Origin: Granulicella paludicola
GTDB lineage: Bacteria; Acidobacteriota; Terriglobia; Terriglobales; Acidobacteriaceae
Reading direction: 5' to 3'
DNA length: 64,000 bases
Assembly: GCF_025685545.1 (NCBI RefSeq)
Contig: NZ_JAGSYC010000023.1
Span: 124,001-188,000 of the forward strand
Part shown: piece after piece, positions 8,045-15,739 of the stretch
Layout of the letters: each line of letters starts with the position of its first letter
How positions within the stretch are numbered: position 1 is the stretch's first letter
Made by a program: the position numbers and the translations under genes
Notes under the pieces: model-generated
Told to the model about the DNA's origin: nothing
Database searches by the model: none
The model's input: the letters and a program-made list of their open reading frames with translations, nothing else

Positions 8045-11026
8045 TCAATCAGCGGGCTGAGCTGCCTTGGGCTTCGCCTTGCCGGCATCCAGATGGTCCC
8101 AGTTGACGATGGTATTGAAGCCGAGAGCGAACGTTCCCTGCGTCTGCCAGCGCCAGAACGGACGAATCGCAAACATCACCACGTGCCCATTGCCGACAGG
8201 CTGATCCACAATCATCGCCTTGCCCGTTAGAGCCGAACCTCCGGCTAACTCACCGGAGAGCAGAATGTCCTCCGGCTTCGACGGAAACTCAAGCACCACT
8301 CTTGGCGTCTCCTCCGCCGTCGCCGCTCCTGCCTGCCCACCGCCAGTTCCACCTCCGCCGCCACGACCGCCGCGGCCAATCGCTGCCCGTGCCGCGGCGC
8401 CGTCAGCCTCAAGCGAGGGCAGGCCCTTGCTCTCCACCGCTGCATCCACATCCGGGTTATACGGAGACAGCGCAATCGGCGAAGCGTTCGGCGTAATGTC
8501 CACGCCCACTCCCGGCACCGACCGCGCGCCGCCGCCAAAACCGCCCACACCACCGCGACCGCTCGCAGCCGCCAGCACTGGTTCCTGGCTGAAGTACACC
8601 GGCAGCTGCTTACCTGTGTAGCCATACAGAATCGGGCTCTTGCCATCCGCGATGATGCCGCGCATCAGCGCACCCTTCGCATACAGATTCGACGGATGCT
8701 CCACCGTCACACTCGTCGTAATGCCATAGTCCGGCAGGATCGTCGACGTCGAGCCCTCCGTGATCAGCGTGCCACCCGCCTGCACAAACTTCACCAGCTC
8801 GGCGAGACCTTCGATGCCCATCCCACCGCGAATGTCCTCCGACGAATCCTCCGCTCCAAGATTCGGCGTCAGCTTCGTCTTCATATACGGCACCGCAGCC
8901 TCACCCGGCACCTTCGCAATGCCATTCACCTGCGACACCGATGTGCCGCCGGTCGAAGGCAGCAGGATCACATCGTACGTCTCGCGCAGATGCCCCTCGC
9001 GCAGCTTCTGATCCGCAAAGTACGTGTACGGAATCCCGTAATGATCGAGCGCCGCGCGCACCCAGCCCTCATCCTGCGTGCGTGCCCACGAGTGCACATA
9101 CCCGATGCGCGGCACCGTCAACGGATGCGTCTTCACCGCAGGTGCAGCCGTCGCATACGCCGTCAGCCCCAGCTCCTGGATCGACTTCCTCACCTCGGCA
9201 TTGCCTGCGTCGTGAATCACGAACGCACCCGCGCGCAGCTTGTGTCCGTCGATCTCAAAGTCCTCCTCCGCAGCTTCCATCTTCACCGTCGGATGCTTGA
9301 AGCGGAACGTCGCCAGCACATTGTCGGTCGTGTTCTCGACCACCAGCGTATCGCCAGTCCCATTCACCACGCCCGGCACAAAGATGTCCGCCTTTACTGG
9401 AGCGGACGGATCTGCCAGCACAGCTTTATCCATGATCGGACGCACCGTGATATTGCGCATCAGCGGCATCGTCCATCCGGTATCGTCATACGGAATCGGG
9501 TTCGTCACCGGGTAGTTCTGCAGGCTGAAATAAAGGTCCACCAGCGTGCGATACGGCTGGTCTGCGCGGATCACATAGTCCCCCGTCGTGACCTTCACGG
9601 CACCATACGTCGCATCCTTAGCCGCAACCTGCACCTCGACACCCTGATGTCGCAGATCGTTCACCATCTCTGCCGCGTTCACGCGATGCAGCTGAGCCGC
9701 AGGAATCACCCAGCCAAACGTCGGTCCATCGGTTCCCTTCTGCACCGTGCGCTTGGTCTTCATCCAGTAGTTTTCGAGATAGAGCTGATGGTCCGTCGCC
9801 ACCTTGTTCAGTGCGATCAGGATCGCCGACTCCTGGATGTCCGTATTCGCACGCGGTCCCCACTTCACCGTCGTCAGTGGAGGATTCGGGCGATACCACT
9901 CGCGGCTCGTCTGCGTTGCTCCAAGCTGCAGATGATCGTTGTTGTCCGGACCATACGACTGCACCTCGTAGAATCGACCGAACGAGTTGTGCGACTCCGC
10001 AATCCAGAACAGGTAGTTCGGCACCCAGCCATCGTAGTAGCCGTAGGTCCACACGCCCGGAACGCCGCGCTTGGTCATCTCCATGATCTCGGTCTCGGCG
10101 AGCATCCACCATTCGTCCACCGCAATCGGATCGATCGCAGGGTTATACGGCCCCGTGCCCGTCGACGTATACAGATACGACTGCGCCTCGTGCAGATCGT
10201 GCAGAATCGTCGGGTGCCACTCCAGCATGCCTGACGTGATGTTCTGCGTCAGGTGCAGTAACTGTCCCATGCCGTCGCGGTTGTTGTCGTGTGCCACGTA
10301 TTTGCCCCAGTACATCATCGGCGGCTTTGTCTTCTTCGTAGTCTTGCCGTAGTAGTACGTGTCCACCTGCTTGTCGCGACCATCCGGCTCGACCACCGGC
10401 GTGATAAACACGATCGCGTTGTTGCGGATGTTCTGGATGAACGGCGACTCCTCCACAATCAGCCGGTATGCCAGCTCCACCAGCATCTGCGGGCCGCCCG
10501 TCTCCGGTGAATGGATCCCCGAAGTAATCCAGTAGATCGGCTTCGACGTATGGATGATCTTCTGCGCCTGCTCCTCGGTCGTCTTGCGTGGGTCAGCCAG
10601 CGCAGCCAGGTCCGCCTTGTACTTATCGAGGTCCTTGATCGACTGCTCGCTGCCGATCGCGATCACGCCCATCTCGCGACCCTCTTCCGTCTTCAGCGGA
10701 AACTTCCAGAACTTCGCTCGCGGTGAAACCTTCGCCAGCTCCGCATAGTATCGATTGATGTCTTCGCTGTAGTACAGCTCCCCCGGCTGCCCCGGCATCG
10801 TCCCCAGGAACTTCAGCGGCGTCGGCACCTTCGTCGACGCGGGTAGATGATCCACCAGCTCTGTCGAGAACCGCGGATCGGTCAGGTACTCCTTGATCTT
10901 CGCGGTGTACTCCGGATCGTCAGCCTGTTTCGTCGTCGGCTTCTGAGCCATCACAACCGAGGAGAGCAGAAGGCAGAAGGCAAGCGCAGACCTGCCCCGA
11001 CTGGAGTGCAAAGAAAGTTTTCCCAT
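8045..11026 (-). CDS. Exported M14-family zinc carboxypeptidase-like protein
   Basis: A 993-residue secreted metallopeptidase of the M14 fold. After a signal peptide (ALAFCLLLSSVVMAQ) the M14 domain shows the zinc site HSPE (SGIHSPETGG), the substrate-binding PVVEPDGRD, the third zinc ligand in ILHDLHEAQ and a candidate catalytic Glu in GRFYEVQSYG. The C-terminal third resembles a class I glutamine amidotransferase-like fold (DVILLPSTGGTSVSQ) and ends in a beta-rich segment. Two low-complexity Gly-rich stretches interrupt this part (around GRGGVGGFGGGARS and GRGGRGGGGGTGGG). It is far longer than classical carboxypeptidases but matches the large M14 proteins common in Acidobacteriota and Bacteroidota. 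A paralogue lies at 21669. Start is the ATG at 11026; no strong ribosome binding site precedes it. Confidence 0.9.
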   Translation of the reverse strand: MGKLSLHSSRGRSALAFCLLLSSVVMAQKPTTKQADDPEYTAKIKEYLTDPRFSTELVDHLPASTKVPTPLKFLGTMPGQPGELYYSEDINRYYAELAKVSPRAKFWKFPLKTEEGREMGVIAIGSEQSIKDLDKYKADLAALADPRKTTEEQAQKIIHTSKPIYWITSGIHSPETGGPQMLVELAYRLIVEESPFIQNIRNNAIVFITPVVEPDGRDKQVDTYYYGKTTKKTKPPMMYWGKYVAHDNNRDGMGQLLHLTQNITSGMLEWHPTILHDLHEAQSYLYTSTGTGPYNPAIDPIAVDEWWMLAETEIMEMTKRGVPGVWTYGYYDGWVPNYLFWIAESHNSFGRFYEVQSYGPDNNDHLQLGATQTSREWYRPNPPLTTVKWGPRANTDIQESAILIALNKVATDHQLYLENYWMKTKRTVQKGTDGPTFGWVIPAAQLHRVNAAEMVNDLRHQGVEVQVAAKDATYGAVKVTTGDYVIRADQPYRTLVDLYFSLQNYPVTNPIPYDDTGWTMPLMRNITVRPIMDKAVLADPSAPVKADIFVPGVVNGTGDTLVVENTTDNVLATFRFKHPTVKMEAAEEDFEIDGHKLRAGAFVIHDAGNAEVRKSIQELGLTAYATAAPAVKTHPLTVPRIGYVHSWARTQDEGWVRAALDHYGIPYTYFADQKLREGHLRETYDVILLPSTGGTSVSQVNGIAKVPGEAAVPYMKTKLTPNLGAEDSSEDIRGGMGIEGLAELVKFVQAGGTLITEGSTSTILPDYGITTSVTVEHPSNLYAKGALMRGIIADGKSPILYGYTGKQLPVYFSQEPVLAAASGRGGVGGFGGGARSVPGVGVDITPNASPIALSPYNPDVDAAVESKGLPSLEADGAAARAAIGRGGRGGGGGTGGGQAGAATAEETPRVVLEFPSKPEDILLSGELAGGSALTGKAMIVDQPVGNGHVVMFAIRPFWRWQTQGTFALGFNTIVNWDHLDAGKAKPKAAQPAD

Positions 11027-11119
11027 GCCATAGAAACTATCGCAATCCAGAAAAAGTGCAACAAGGATTAGCGCATGCCTATAGAGCGGATGCGAAAACG
11101 GCCAACAGACCGATCCTCC

Positions 11120-11785
11120 TCACTGAATCGTCTCTGAAATCGCCGTGGATGTACTCGTGGCATACGTACTGTCGCCGCTATAGACCGCCGTCAGCGAGTC
11201 CGTCCCGCTCGGCAGCGCCGTCGTGGACAACGTTGCCGTTCCCACGGCCACCGTGGCCGTCCCCACCACGATCGTCCCGTTGTAAAACGTCACCATCCCC
11301 GTCGCAGCCGTCGGTGAGATCGTCGCCGTCAGCACCACCGCACTGCCCGCGTTCTGCGTCGTCGGCGAAGCCGTCAAAGTCGTCGTCGTTGCCGTCAGCG
11401 CGCTGCTGATCACCACCGACACCGCAGCCGAGTTACTGCCATCGTAGTTCGAATCCCCACCATAGTCCGCCGTCAGCGAATGCGTTCCCGCAGCCAGCGT
11501 TGTGTTCGTTAGCGTTGTCGAACCAGTGCTCAGCGTGCCAGTCCCCAGACTTGTCGTCCCGTCGTAAAACGTCACCGTCCCCGTCGCAGCCGTCGGCGTC
11601 ACCGCCGCTGTCAGCGTAATCGAGGTGCCCGCAATGGCGGTTGCCGCGGAACTCGTCAGCTTTGTGCTCGAATCCGTGCTGATAAAGAAGTTCCCGCACC
11701 CAGCTAAACAGTTCGCCGCTATAAGAGCCACCAGAGCCAGCCCTACGCCGCGTACACACCCCACCCGCCCTATGACTGAACTCAA
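11120..11785 (-). CDS. Lipoprotein with two Ig-like repeats
   Basis: A 221-residue lipoprotein expected on the outside of the inner or outer membrane. The signal ends in the lipobox LAGC (ANCLAGCGNFF), so Cys30 is the likely lipidated residue. Two tandem bacterial Ig-like (Big_3/Ig_5 type) domains follow, recognisable by TAATGTVTFYDGT and TAATGMVTFYNGT and by the repeated end LTADYGGDSNY / LTAVYSGDSTY. The duplication is visible in DNA too, with near-identical blocks around 11281-11333 and 11558-11618. Start is a TTG at 11783-11785 with GAGG about 8 bases upstream. Such domains usually mediate adhesion or act as spacers; here nothing else is attached, so the role is unknown. Confidence 0.8.
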   Translation of the reverse strand: MSSVIGRVGCVRGVGLALVALIAANCLAGCGNFFISTDSSTKLTSSAATAIAGTSITLTAAVTPTAATGTVTFYDGTTSLGTGTLSTGSTTLTNTTLAAGTHSLTADYGGDSNYDGSNSAAVSVVISSALTATTTTLTASPTTQNAGSAVVLTATISPTAATGMVTFYNGTIVVGTATVAVGTATLSTTALPSGTDSLTAVYSGDSTYATSTSTAISETIQ

Positions 11786-11919
11786 GCTGCAACCTCTTTC
11801 CTGTTCATCCTGCCGGAACTCTCGCTATAAGACGTGTCTACCAAGCGTTTTGTCTACACGCGCTCGCCATGGGCATAAGGCGAATCCGATAAAATGGGAA
11901 CTGACCGGAGAGACCAGGT

Positions 11920-12918
11920 TTGGCCACAGCTTTATCCCGTTTCCTTTGCCTGACCGCATGCCTCGCCGGCAGCCACCTGCTTGTGGCGCAGGGCACCAGC
12001 GCCTCTACCATCCAGGTCCCGCCCAGCCCCACCACCCCTGATCACTCCTACGAACTCAAAGACTTCGGCAGCTACTTCCACAGCTTCAATGCCGCCCTCA
12101 CAGCCTCCGGAGTCCATGACTCCGCCAATGGCTGGACCAACGTCCTCACCCCCGTCGTCAGCTACTCGTTCTCGCAGCATTATCTCTTCGACGCCAGCAT
12201 ATCGGTCTACCCGTACCACTACGCGACCGTCCAGGCCAACGCCACTCCTCCGTCTTACAGCAACAGCCTCGTCTTCGATGGCGGTGACGTTGGCGACGTT
12301 CTCTTGGAAGGCCACGCCGTCTTCTCGACGAAACACCTGCGCAATACCTCAACTTTGGCCGTTACCGCTCCCACCGGCGATCGCGCCGATGGCCTCGGCA
12401 CCGGTCGCGCCACCTTCAACATCAGCAACCTCACCGAGCGCTACTTCGGCCACACTGGCCTTCTCGTCAATATCGGCGGCGGCAACTCCTCTGGCCTCAT
12501 CAACCGCTTCGTCACGCAGGAAGACAACTCCCTCGGCCCTCTGGCTCAGTTCCAGGCTGGAGCGGAGACGTGGCTAACCCATGGCGTCTTCGCAGAAACC
12601 GTCGCCTACGAGCAGCTCCCCATTGGCGACCAGAAGACCTACGGCATCTACTATCTACAAGGTCGGCCCACAACCGTCGTCACCGGCCAGCGCGTCAGCG
12701 AAGATAACGGCTTCAACACCTCCGTCTTCATCCCGCTGAGCTCACACCTCACTCTGTCGAGCTCCTACAACCGAAGCCTGCGCTTCCATCTAGACACCGT
12801 CTCTACCGGCCTCACCTGGGTCTTGCGCGGCACCCGTCGTCAAAGCGACTCCCTCATCGACCGCGCCATGCGCGAAGCCGAACGCGAGACCACCACCACC
12901 CCCATGGTCAAGAAGTAG
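11920..12918 (+). CDS. Predicted outer-membrane beta-barrel protein, function unknown
   Basis: A 332-residue exported protein: signal peptide (RFLCLTACLAGSHLLVAQ), then alternating short beta-strand segments with turn motifs (VGDVLLEGHAVFS, NTSTLAVTAPTGDRADGLGTGR, LTLSSSYNRSLRF) typical of the phenol-degradation MetA-like / transporter-type outer-membrane barrels. It lacks a plug, TonB box or catalytic motif. The start is TTG at 11920 with GGAGAG about 8 bases upstream; no ATG near the signal peptide is available. It is convergent with the Spy-like gene, whose stop lies only 11 bases away, with no terminator hairpin between them. The barrel assignment rests on pattern and is moderate. Confidence 0.65.
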   Translation: MATALSRFLCLTACLAGSHLLVAQGTSASTIQVPPSPTTPDHSYELKDFGSYFHSFNAALTASGVHDSANGWTNVLTPVVSYSFSQHYLFDASISVYPYHYATVQANATPPSYSNSLVFDGGDVGDVLLEGHAVFSTKHLRNTSTLAVTAPTGDRADGLGTGRATFNISNLTERYFGHTGLLVNIGGGNSSGLINRFVTQEDNSLGPLAQFQAGAETWLTHGVFAETVAYEQLPIGDQKTYGIYYLQGRPTTVVTGQRVSEDNGFNTSVFIPLSSHLTLSSSYNRSLRFHLDTVSTGLTWVLRGTRRQSDSLIDRAMREAERETTTTPMVKK

Positions 12919-12929
12919 CAGCAGAAGCT

Positions 12930-13487
12930 CTAAGGCAGACTTTCCAGCTTCCCCACCTGCTCTTTTGTCAGCTGTTCGCGAATCTGCAGCAGCATCTGCG
13001 TATTCGCCTTCTGCAACGCCGCCCGGGCTTGGTTCACCGAGTCGATCGCCGCAAATAGCTGGCTCTTGTCCGCGTTCGGGTCCTTGCTGAGAGCCTCTAC
13101 CTTCGCCTGCTGCGCCTGCCAATCCTTGTAGGTCTCGATGATCGCGGGCTTGTTCGCGTTGAAGATCGAATCCATCCGTCGCTGCTGATCGCGGCTGATA
13201 TTCATCGTCTGCATCATCGACCGCTCGTCCCACCAGCGCCCCGTCGGCCCCAGCTTCACGCCGTTAGACGTTACGGTCGCAGGCCGGTTCGGTGCAGTCC
13301 CCGCAGTCGAACTACCCATGCCGCCGCCCGTCGGAGGAGGTCCACCCGGGCCACCACCCATGCCCGGCGGTCGGCCCGGCCCCTGTCCGCCGGGGCCATG
13401 ACCACCCGGTGCCTGCGCGCGTGAGCTTCCACCTGCCACCACCAGCAGGAGCGCAAACATCCAACCGTGCCACGTTCGCACCTTCAT
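12930..13487 (-). CDS. Spy/CpxP-like periplasmic protein
   Basis: A 185-residue exported protein, last gene of a sigma / anti-sigma / Spy-like operon. It has a signal peptide (MFALLLVVAGGSSRAQA), a Gly/Pro-rich linker (about residues 26-60) and an all-helical region with the Spy-like pattern RWWDERSMMQTMNISRDQQ, then long amphipathic helices ending LREQLTKEQVGKLE-like (QIREQLTKEQVGKLESLP). Spy and CpxP proteins are periplasmic chaperones or metal and envelope-stress sensors. Its ATG overlaps the stop of the anti-sigma gene by 4 bases (ATGA), so it is probably translated by coupling with the regulators. Either it is a stress effector made under the sigma factor, or it senses stress together with the anti-sigma factor; the sequence does not decide. 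Confidence 0.75.
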   Translation of the reverse strand: MKVRTWHGWMFALLLVVAGGSSRAQAPGGHGPGGQGPGRPPGMGGGPGGPPPTGGGMGSSTAGTAPNRPATVTSNGVKLGPTGRWWDERSMMQTMNISRDQQRRMDSIFNANKPAIIETYKDWQAQQAKVEALSKDPNADKSQLFAAIDSVNQARAALQKANTQMLLQIREQLTKEQVGKLESLP

Positions 13488-14011
13488 TGAACTCTCACTC
13501 CCCGATGATCTTTCATCCGCTTGCCCGTCAAATCTTCAATGCGATACTCGCTGAACGGCGAGGGATCGTCAGCCTGCAGAGCGACATCGACTGATTGCAT
13601 CAGGTCGTTATCCTGCAAAATCTGCTCCGCCGAATCCTCTTGCACGGCGAGCGGAGCCGGCTGACGCACAGCCACCGCCTGGTGCTCCCGGTGCCAGATC
13701 GCCGGTACGCTCACCGCCAGCACCAGCACCCCAGCCAGCACCCACCCCGCATGGGCCAAAATATGCCGTCGGCTGGTTACCACCTTTACCGGCCCAATCG
13801 TCAGAGATCGTGGGCTGAACGTCGGCTGAGCCTCACTCCACGCCATCGCGACCTCGCTGAAGCTATCCATCGACTGCGCAAAGCCGTTCAACTCCTGACG
13901 GCAGGCCTCGCACCCATCCAGATGCGCCTGCACCTCCGCAGGCACAACGCCGCCCAGAAACGAGTCTGCGAACTGCTCGTCAGTCAGATGGTGTTGGCCC
14001 TGCATCGTCAT
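13484..14011 (-). CDS. Zinc-finger anti-sigma factor (membrane-anchored)
   Basis: A 175-residue regulator. The N-terminus carries a zf-HC2-type anti-sigma zinc site (HHLTDEQFADSFLGG followed by HLDGCEACRQEL, with the HxxxCxxC arrangement), expected to bind and hold the ECF sigma factor. One transmembrane helix (HAGWVLAGVLVLAVSVPAIW, about residues 87-106) anchors it, leaving about 70 residues in the periplasm. It overlaps the sigma gene upstream and the Spy-like gene downstream by 4 bases each, a strong sign of one translational unit. Release of the sigma factor would follow an envelope signal sensed by the periplasmic part or by the Spy-like protein; this is inference. Confidence 0.85.
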   Translation of the reverse strand: MTMQGQHHLTDEQFADSFLGGVVPAEVQAHLDGCEACRQELNGFAQSMDSFSEVAMAWSEAQPTFSPRSLTIGPVKVVTSRRHILAHAGWVLAGVLVLAVSVPAIWHREHQAVAVRQPAPLAVQEDSAEQILQDNDLMQSVDVALQADDPSPFSEYRIEDLTGKRMKDHRGVRVQ

Positions 14012-14643
14012 CGCTTCGCTCCCTGCTTCCCTGCCGTCGACGCCTTCGTCTCTTTACCGCCCAGCGCCTTCGCTCCCAGCTTCGCCCGGATCGCCGTGAT
14101 CCCCCGGTGCATATGCGTCTTCACCGTGTTCGCTGGCATGCCCGTCGCCTCTGCAATCTCTTCTATATTCATTCCTTCGAAGAACCGCAGCAAGACCACC
14201 CGCCGCTGGTTCACCGAAAGTTCCTCCAAAGCTGCCTTCACACCCTCAACCTGCTCGGTCGCCAGCAGCTTCGTCTCCGCTGACCGCTCCGCGGATGGCA
14301 GAAATGATGCCATCTCCTGTACATCGACCGAAGTGCGGTGCGCCTTGCGCCAGAACTGAAACTTCTTCAGCCGTACCTGGTCCTGCACCAGGTTGTTCGC
14401 AATCGCAATCAGCCATGTACTCACCGCACAATCGCCGCGGAACGACGCCCGACCGTTATAAGCCTTCAAAAAACAGTCCTGCGTGATGGTCTGGGCCAGA
14501 TCGTCGTCATTAATTGAAAACGAGACATACCGCAGCACCCGTGGCCAGTACGTCGCCACCAGCGCGTCGATGTCCTCCAGTTCGCTACTGGTATCCACCC
14601 GGCATCCCGCATAAATCATAGCGGCATCGATTACGTTTTGCAT
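14008..14643 (-). CDS. ECF-type RNA polymerase sigma factor
   Basis: A 211-residue extracytoplasmic-function sigma factor. Region 2 (ATYWPRVLRYVSF; TITQDCFLKAYNG; VSTWLIAIANNLVQDQVR) binds core polymerase and the -10 element, and region 4 (LSVNQRRVVLLRFFEGMNIEEIAEATGMP with TVKTHMHRG) reads the -35 element. Regions 1.1 and 3 are absent, as usual for ECF factors. The C-terminal tail (KALGGKETKASTAGKQGAKR) is basic and probably disordered. First gene of the three-gene operon and divergent from ku. It probably activates its own operon; a candidate promoter is listed separately. No good ribosome binding site precedes the ATG. Confidence 0.9.
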   Translation of the reverse strand: MQNVIDAAMIYAGCRVDTSSELEDIDALVATYWPRVLRYVSFSINDDDLAQTITQDCFLKAYNGRASFRGDCAVSTWLIAIANNLVQDQVRLKKFQFWRKAHRTSVDVQEMASFLPSAERSAETKLLATEQVEGVKAALEELSVNQRRVVLLRFFEGMNIEEIAEATGMPANTVKTHMHRGITAIRAKLGAKALGGKETKASTAGKQGAKR

Positions 14644-14655
14644 ATCACTGCGTCG

Positions 14656-14684
14656 GACGATAGACCGACCTCTCGGTGGTTACA
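14656..14684 (-). promoter_or_regulatory. Candidate ECF-type promoter for the sigma operon
   Basis: Reading the minus strand upstream of the sigma gene, TGTAACC (14678-14684) resembles an ECF -35 element and CGTC (14656-14659) an ECF -10 element, with 18 bases between, slightly longer than usual. Its position, 13 bases before the start codon, would fit an autoregulated promoter with a short leader. This is a pattern match only. Confidence 0.3.
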
Positions 14685-14800
14685 ACTCAGCAAAATTCTT
14701 CCTCCCACGGCCCCTGGTCGCTGCTCCCTTTTGCCTATTCCCTGCCCCTAGGCATCCCCGCACCCCCGCCAATCCTCTATATCAATTGGAGATACCCCAC

Positions 14801-15730
14801 ATGCTGCGTCCCTTCTGGTCAGGCCACATGCAAATCTCGCTCGTTTCCTTCGGCGTCAAGCTCTTCCCTGCCACCGAAGCCAAGAGCGAGATCCACTTCC
14901 ATCAGCTCTCGCGCAAAACCGGCGAGCGCATCCGCCACCAGAAGGTCAGCAGCAGCGACGACGCCACCCCTGTCGAAAAGGACGAGATCGTGAAAGGCTA
15001 CGAGTATCGCAAGGGCGAATACGTCACCGTCGAGCCCAGCGATATCGAGCACATTCGCATCCCCTCACGCCATTCCCTCGAAGTCGCGCAGTTCGTCAAC
15101 GTCTCCGAACTCCGCCCTGAGCTCTTCGAGAAGCCATACTTCGTTGTGCCTGAAAACGACCAGCAGGCCGAAGCCTTCGCCGTCGTCCGCACGGCCATGC
15201 AGACCGAAGGCAAGGCCGCACTCGGCAAGATTGCCTTCGGTGGCCGCGAACACCTCGTCGCTATCACCGCACCCGACGACAAAGCAGAAGAACGCGGCAT
15301 GATGGCCTACACCCTGCGCTACGCCGAAGAACTTCGCGATCCTGCAGAATATTTCGGCGAGATCAAGAAAACTTCTGTCGACAACGACCAACTCTCGCTT
15401 GCCAAAGAGCTCATCAAGCGCAAGAGTTCACCCTTCAAGCCCGACGCGTTCAAAGACGAATACGAAGTCGCCCTGAAGCAGATGGTCGAAGCCAAGGTGA
15501 ACAACGCTCCTCTGCCCGCCGAGGAGCCCGCTCCCAAGTCCGGCAAAGTCATCAACCTTATGGACGCCCTGCGCAAAAGCATCGCCCCCGCGTCGGAGCC
15601 GAAGCCCTCTACGCCAGCAAAGAAGGTTGCAGAAAAGCCTGCAGAGAAAAAGGGCCCACGCCTCGTGAAACCCACACCGAAGGCTGCGGCCAAGGCCGCA
15701 AAGTCGAGCAGACAGCGCAAATCCGCCTGA
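14801..15730 (+). CDS. ku: Ku protein (non-homologous end joining)
   Basis: The bacterial Ku homodimer binds double-strand DNA ends and recruits LigD. The 309-residue protein shows the family start MLRPFWSGHMQISLVSFGVKL, the conserved EIHFHQLSRKTGERI and the core motif around GYEYRKGEYV and SLEVAQFV. A Lys/Ala/Pro-rich tail of about 45 residues ends the protein, as in other bacterial Ku proteins where it helps DNA binding. The open frame extends to a TTG at 14786, but ATG 14801 is preferred since GGAGA lies 8 bases upstream and the family starts here. ligD follows after 9 bases, so the two form an NHEJ operon. Confidence 0.97.
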   Translation: MLRPFWSGHMQISLVSFGVKLFPATEAKSEIHFHQLSRKTGERIRHQKVSSSDDATPVEKDEIVKGYEYRKGEYVTVEPSDIEHIRIPSRHSLEVAQFVNVSELRPELFEKPYFVVPENDQQAEAFAVVRTAMQTEGKAALGKIAFGGREHLVAITAPDDKAEERGMMAYTLRYAEELRDPAEYFGEIKKTSVDNDQLSLAKELIKRKSSPFKPDAFKDEYEVALKQMVEAKVNNAPLPAEEPAPKSGKVINLMDALRKSIAPASEPKPSTPAKKVAEKPAEKKGPRLVKPTPKAAAKAAKSSRQRKSA

Positions 15731-15739
15731 GGGTTACCC

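Noticed and set aside
8696-10234. 512-codon plus-strand open frame rich in His and Arg
   Set aside because: It lies entirely inside the minus-strand M14 peptidase gene, has no domain features and an amino-acid bias typical of antisense reading of GC-rich coding DNA.
11281-11618. Repeated DNA blocks considered as a CRISPR or mobile repeat
   Set aside because: The two blocks are 279 bases apart and encode the duplicated Ig-like domains of one protein.
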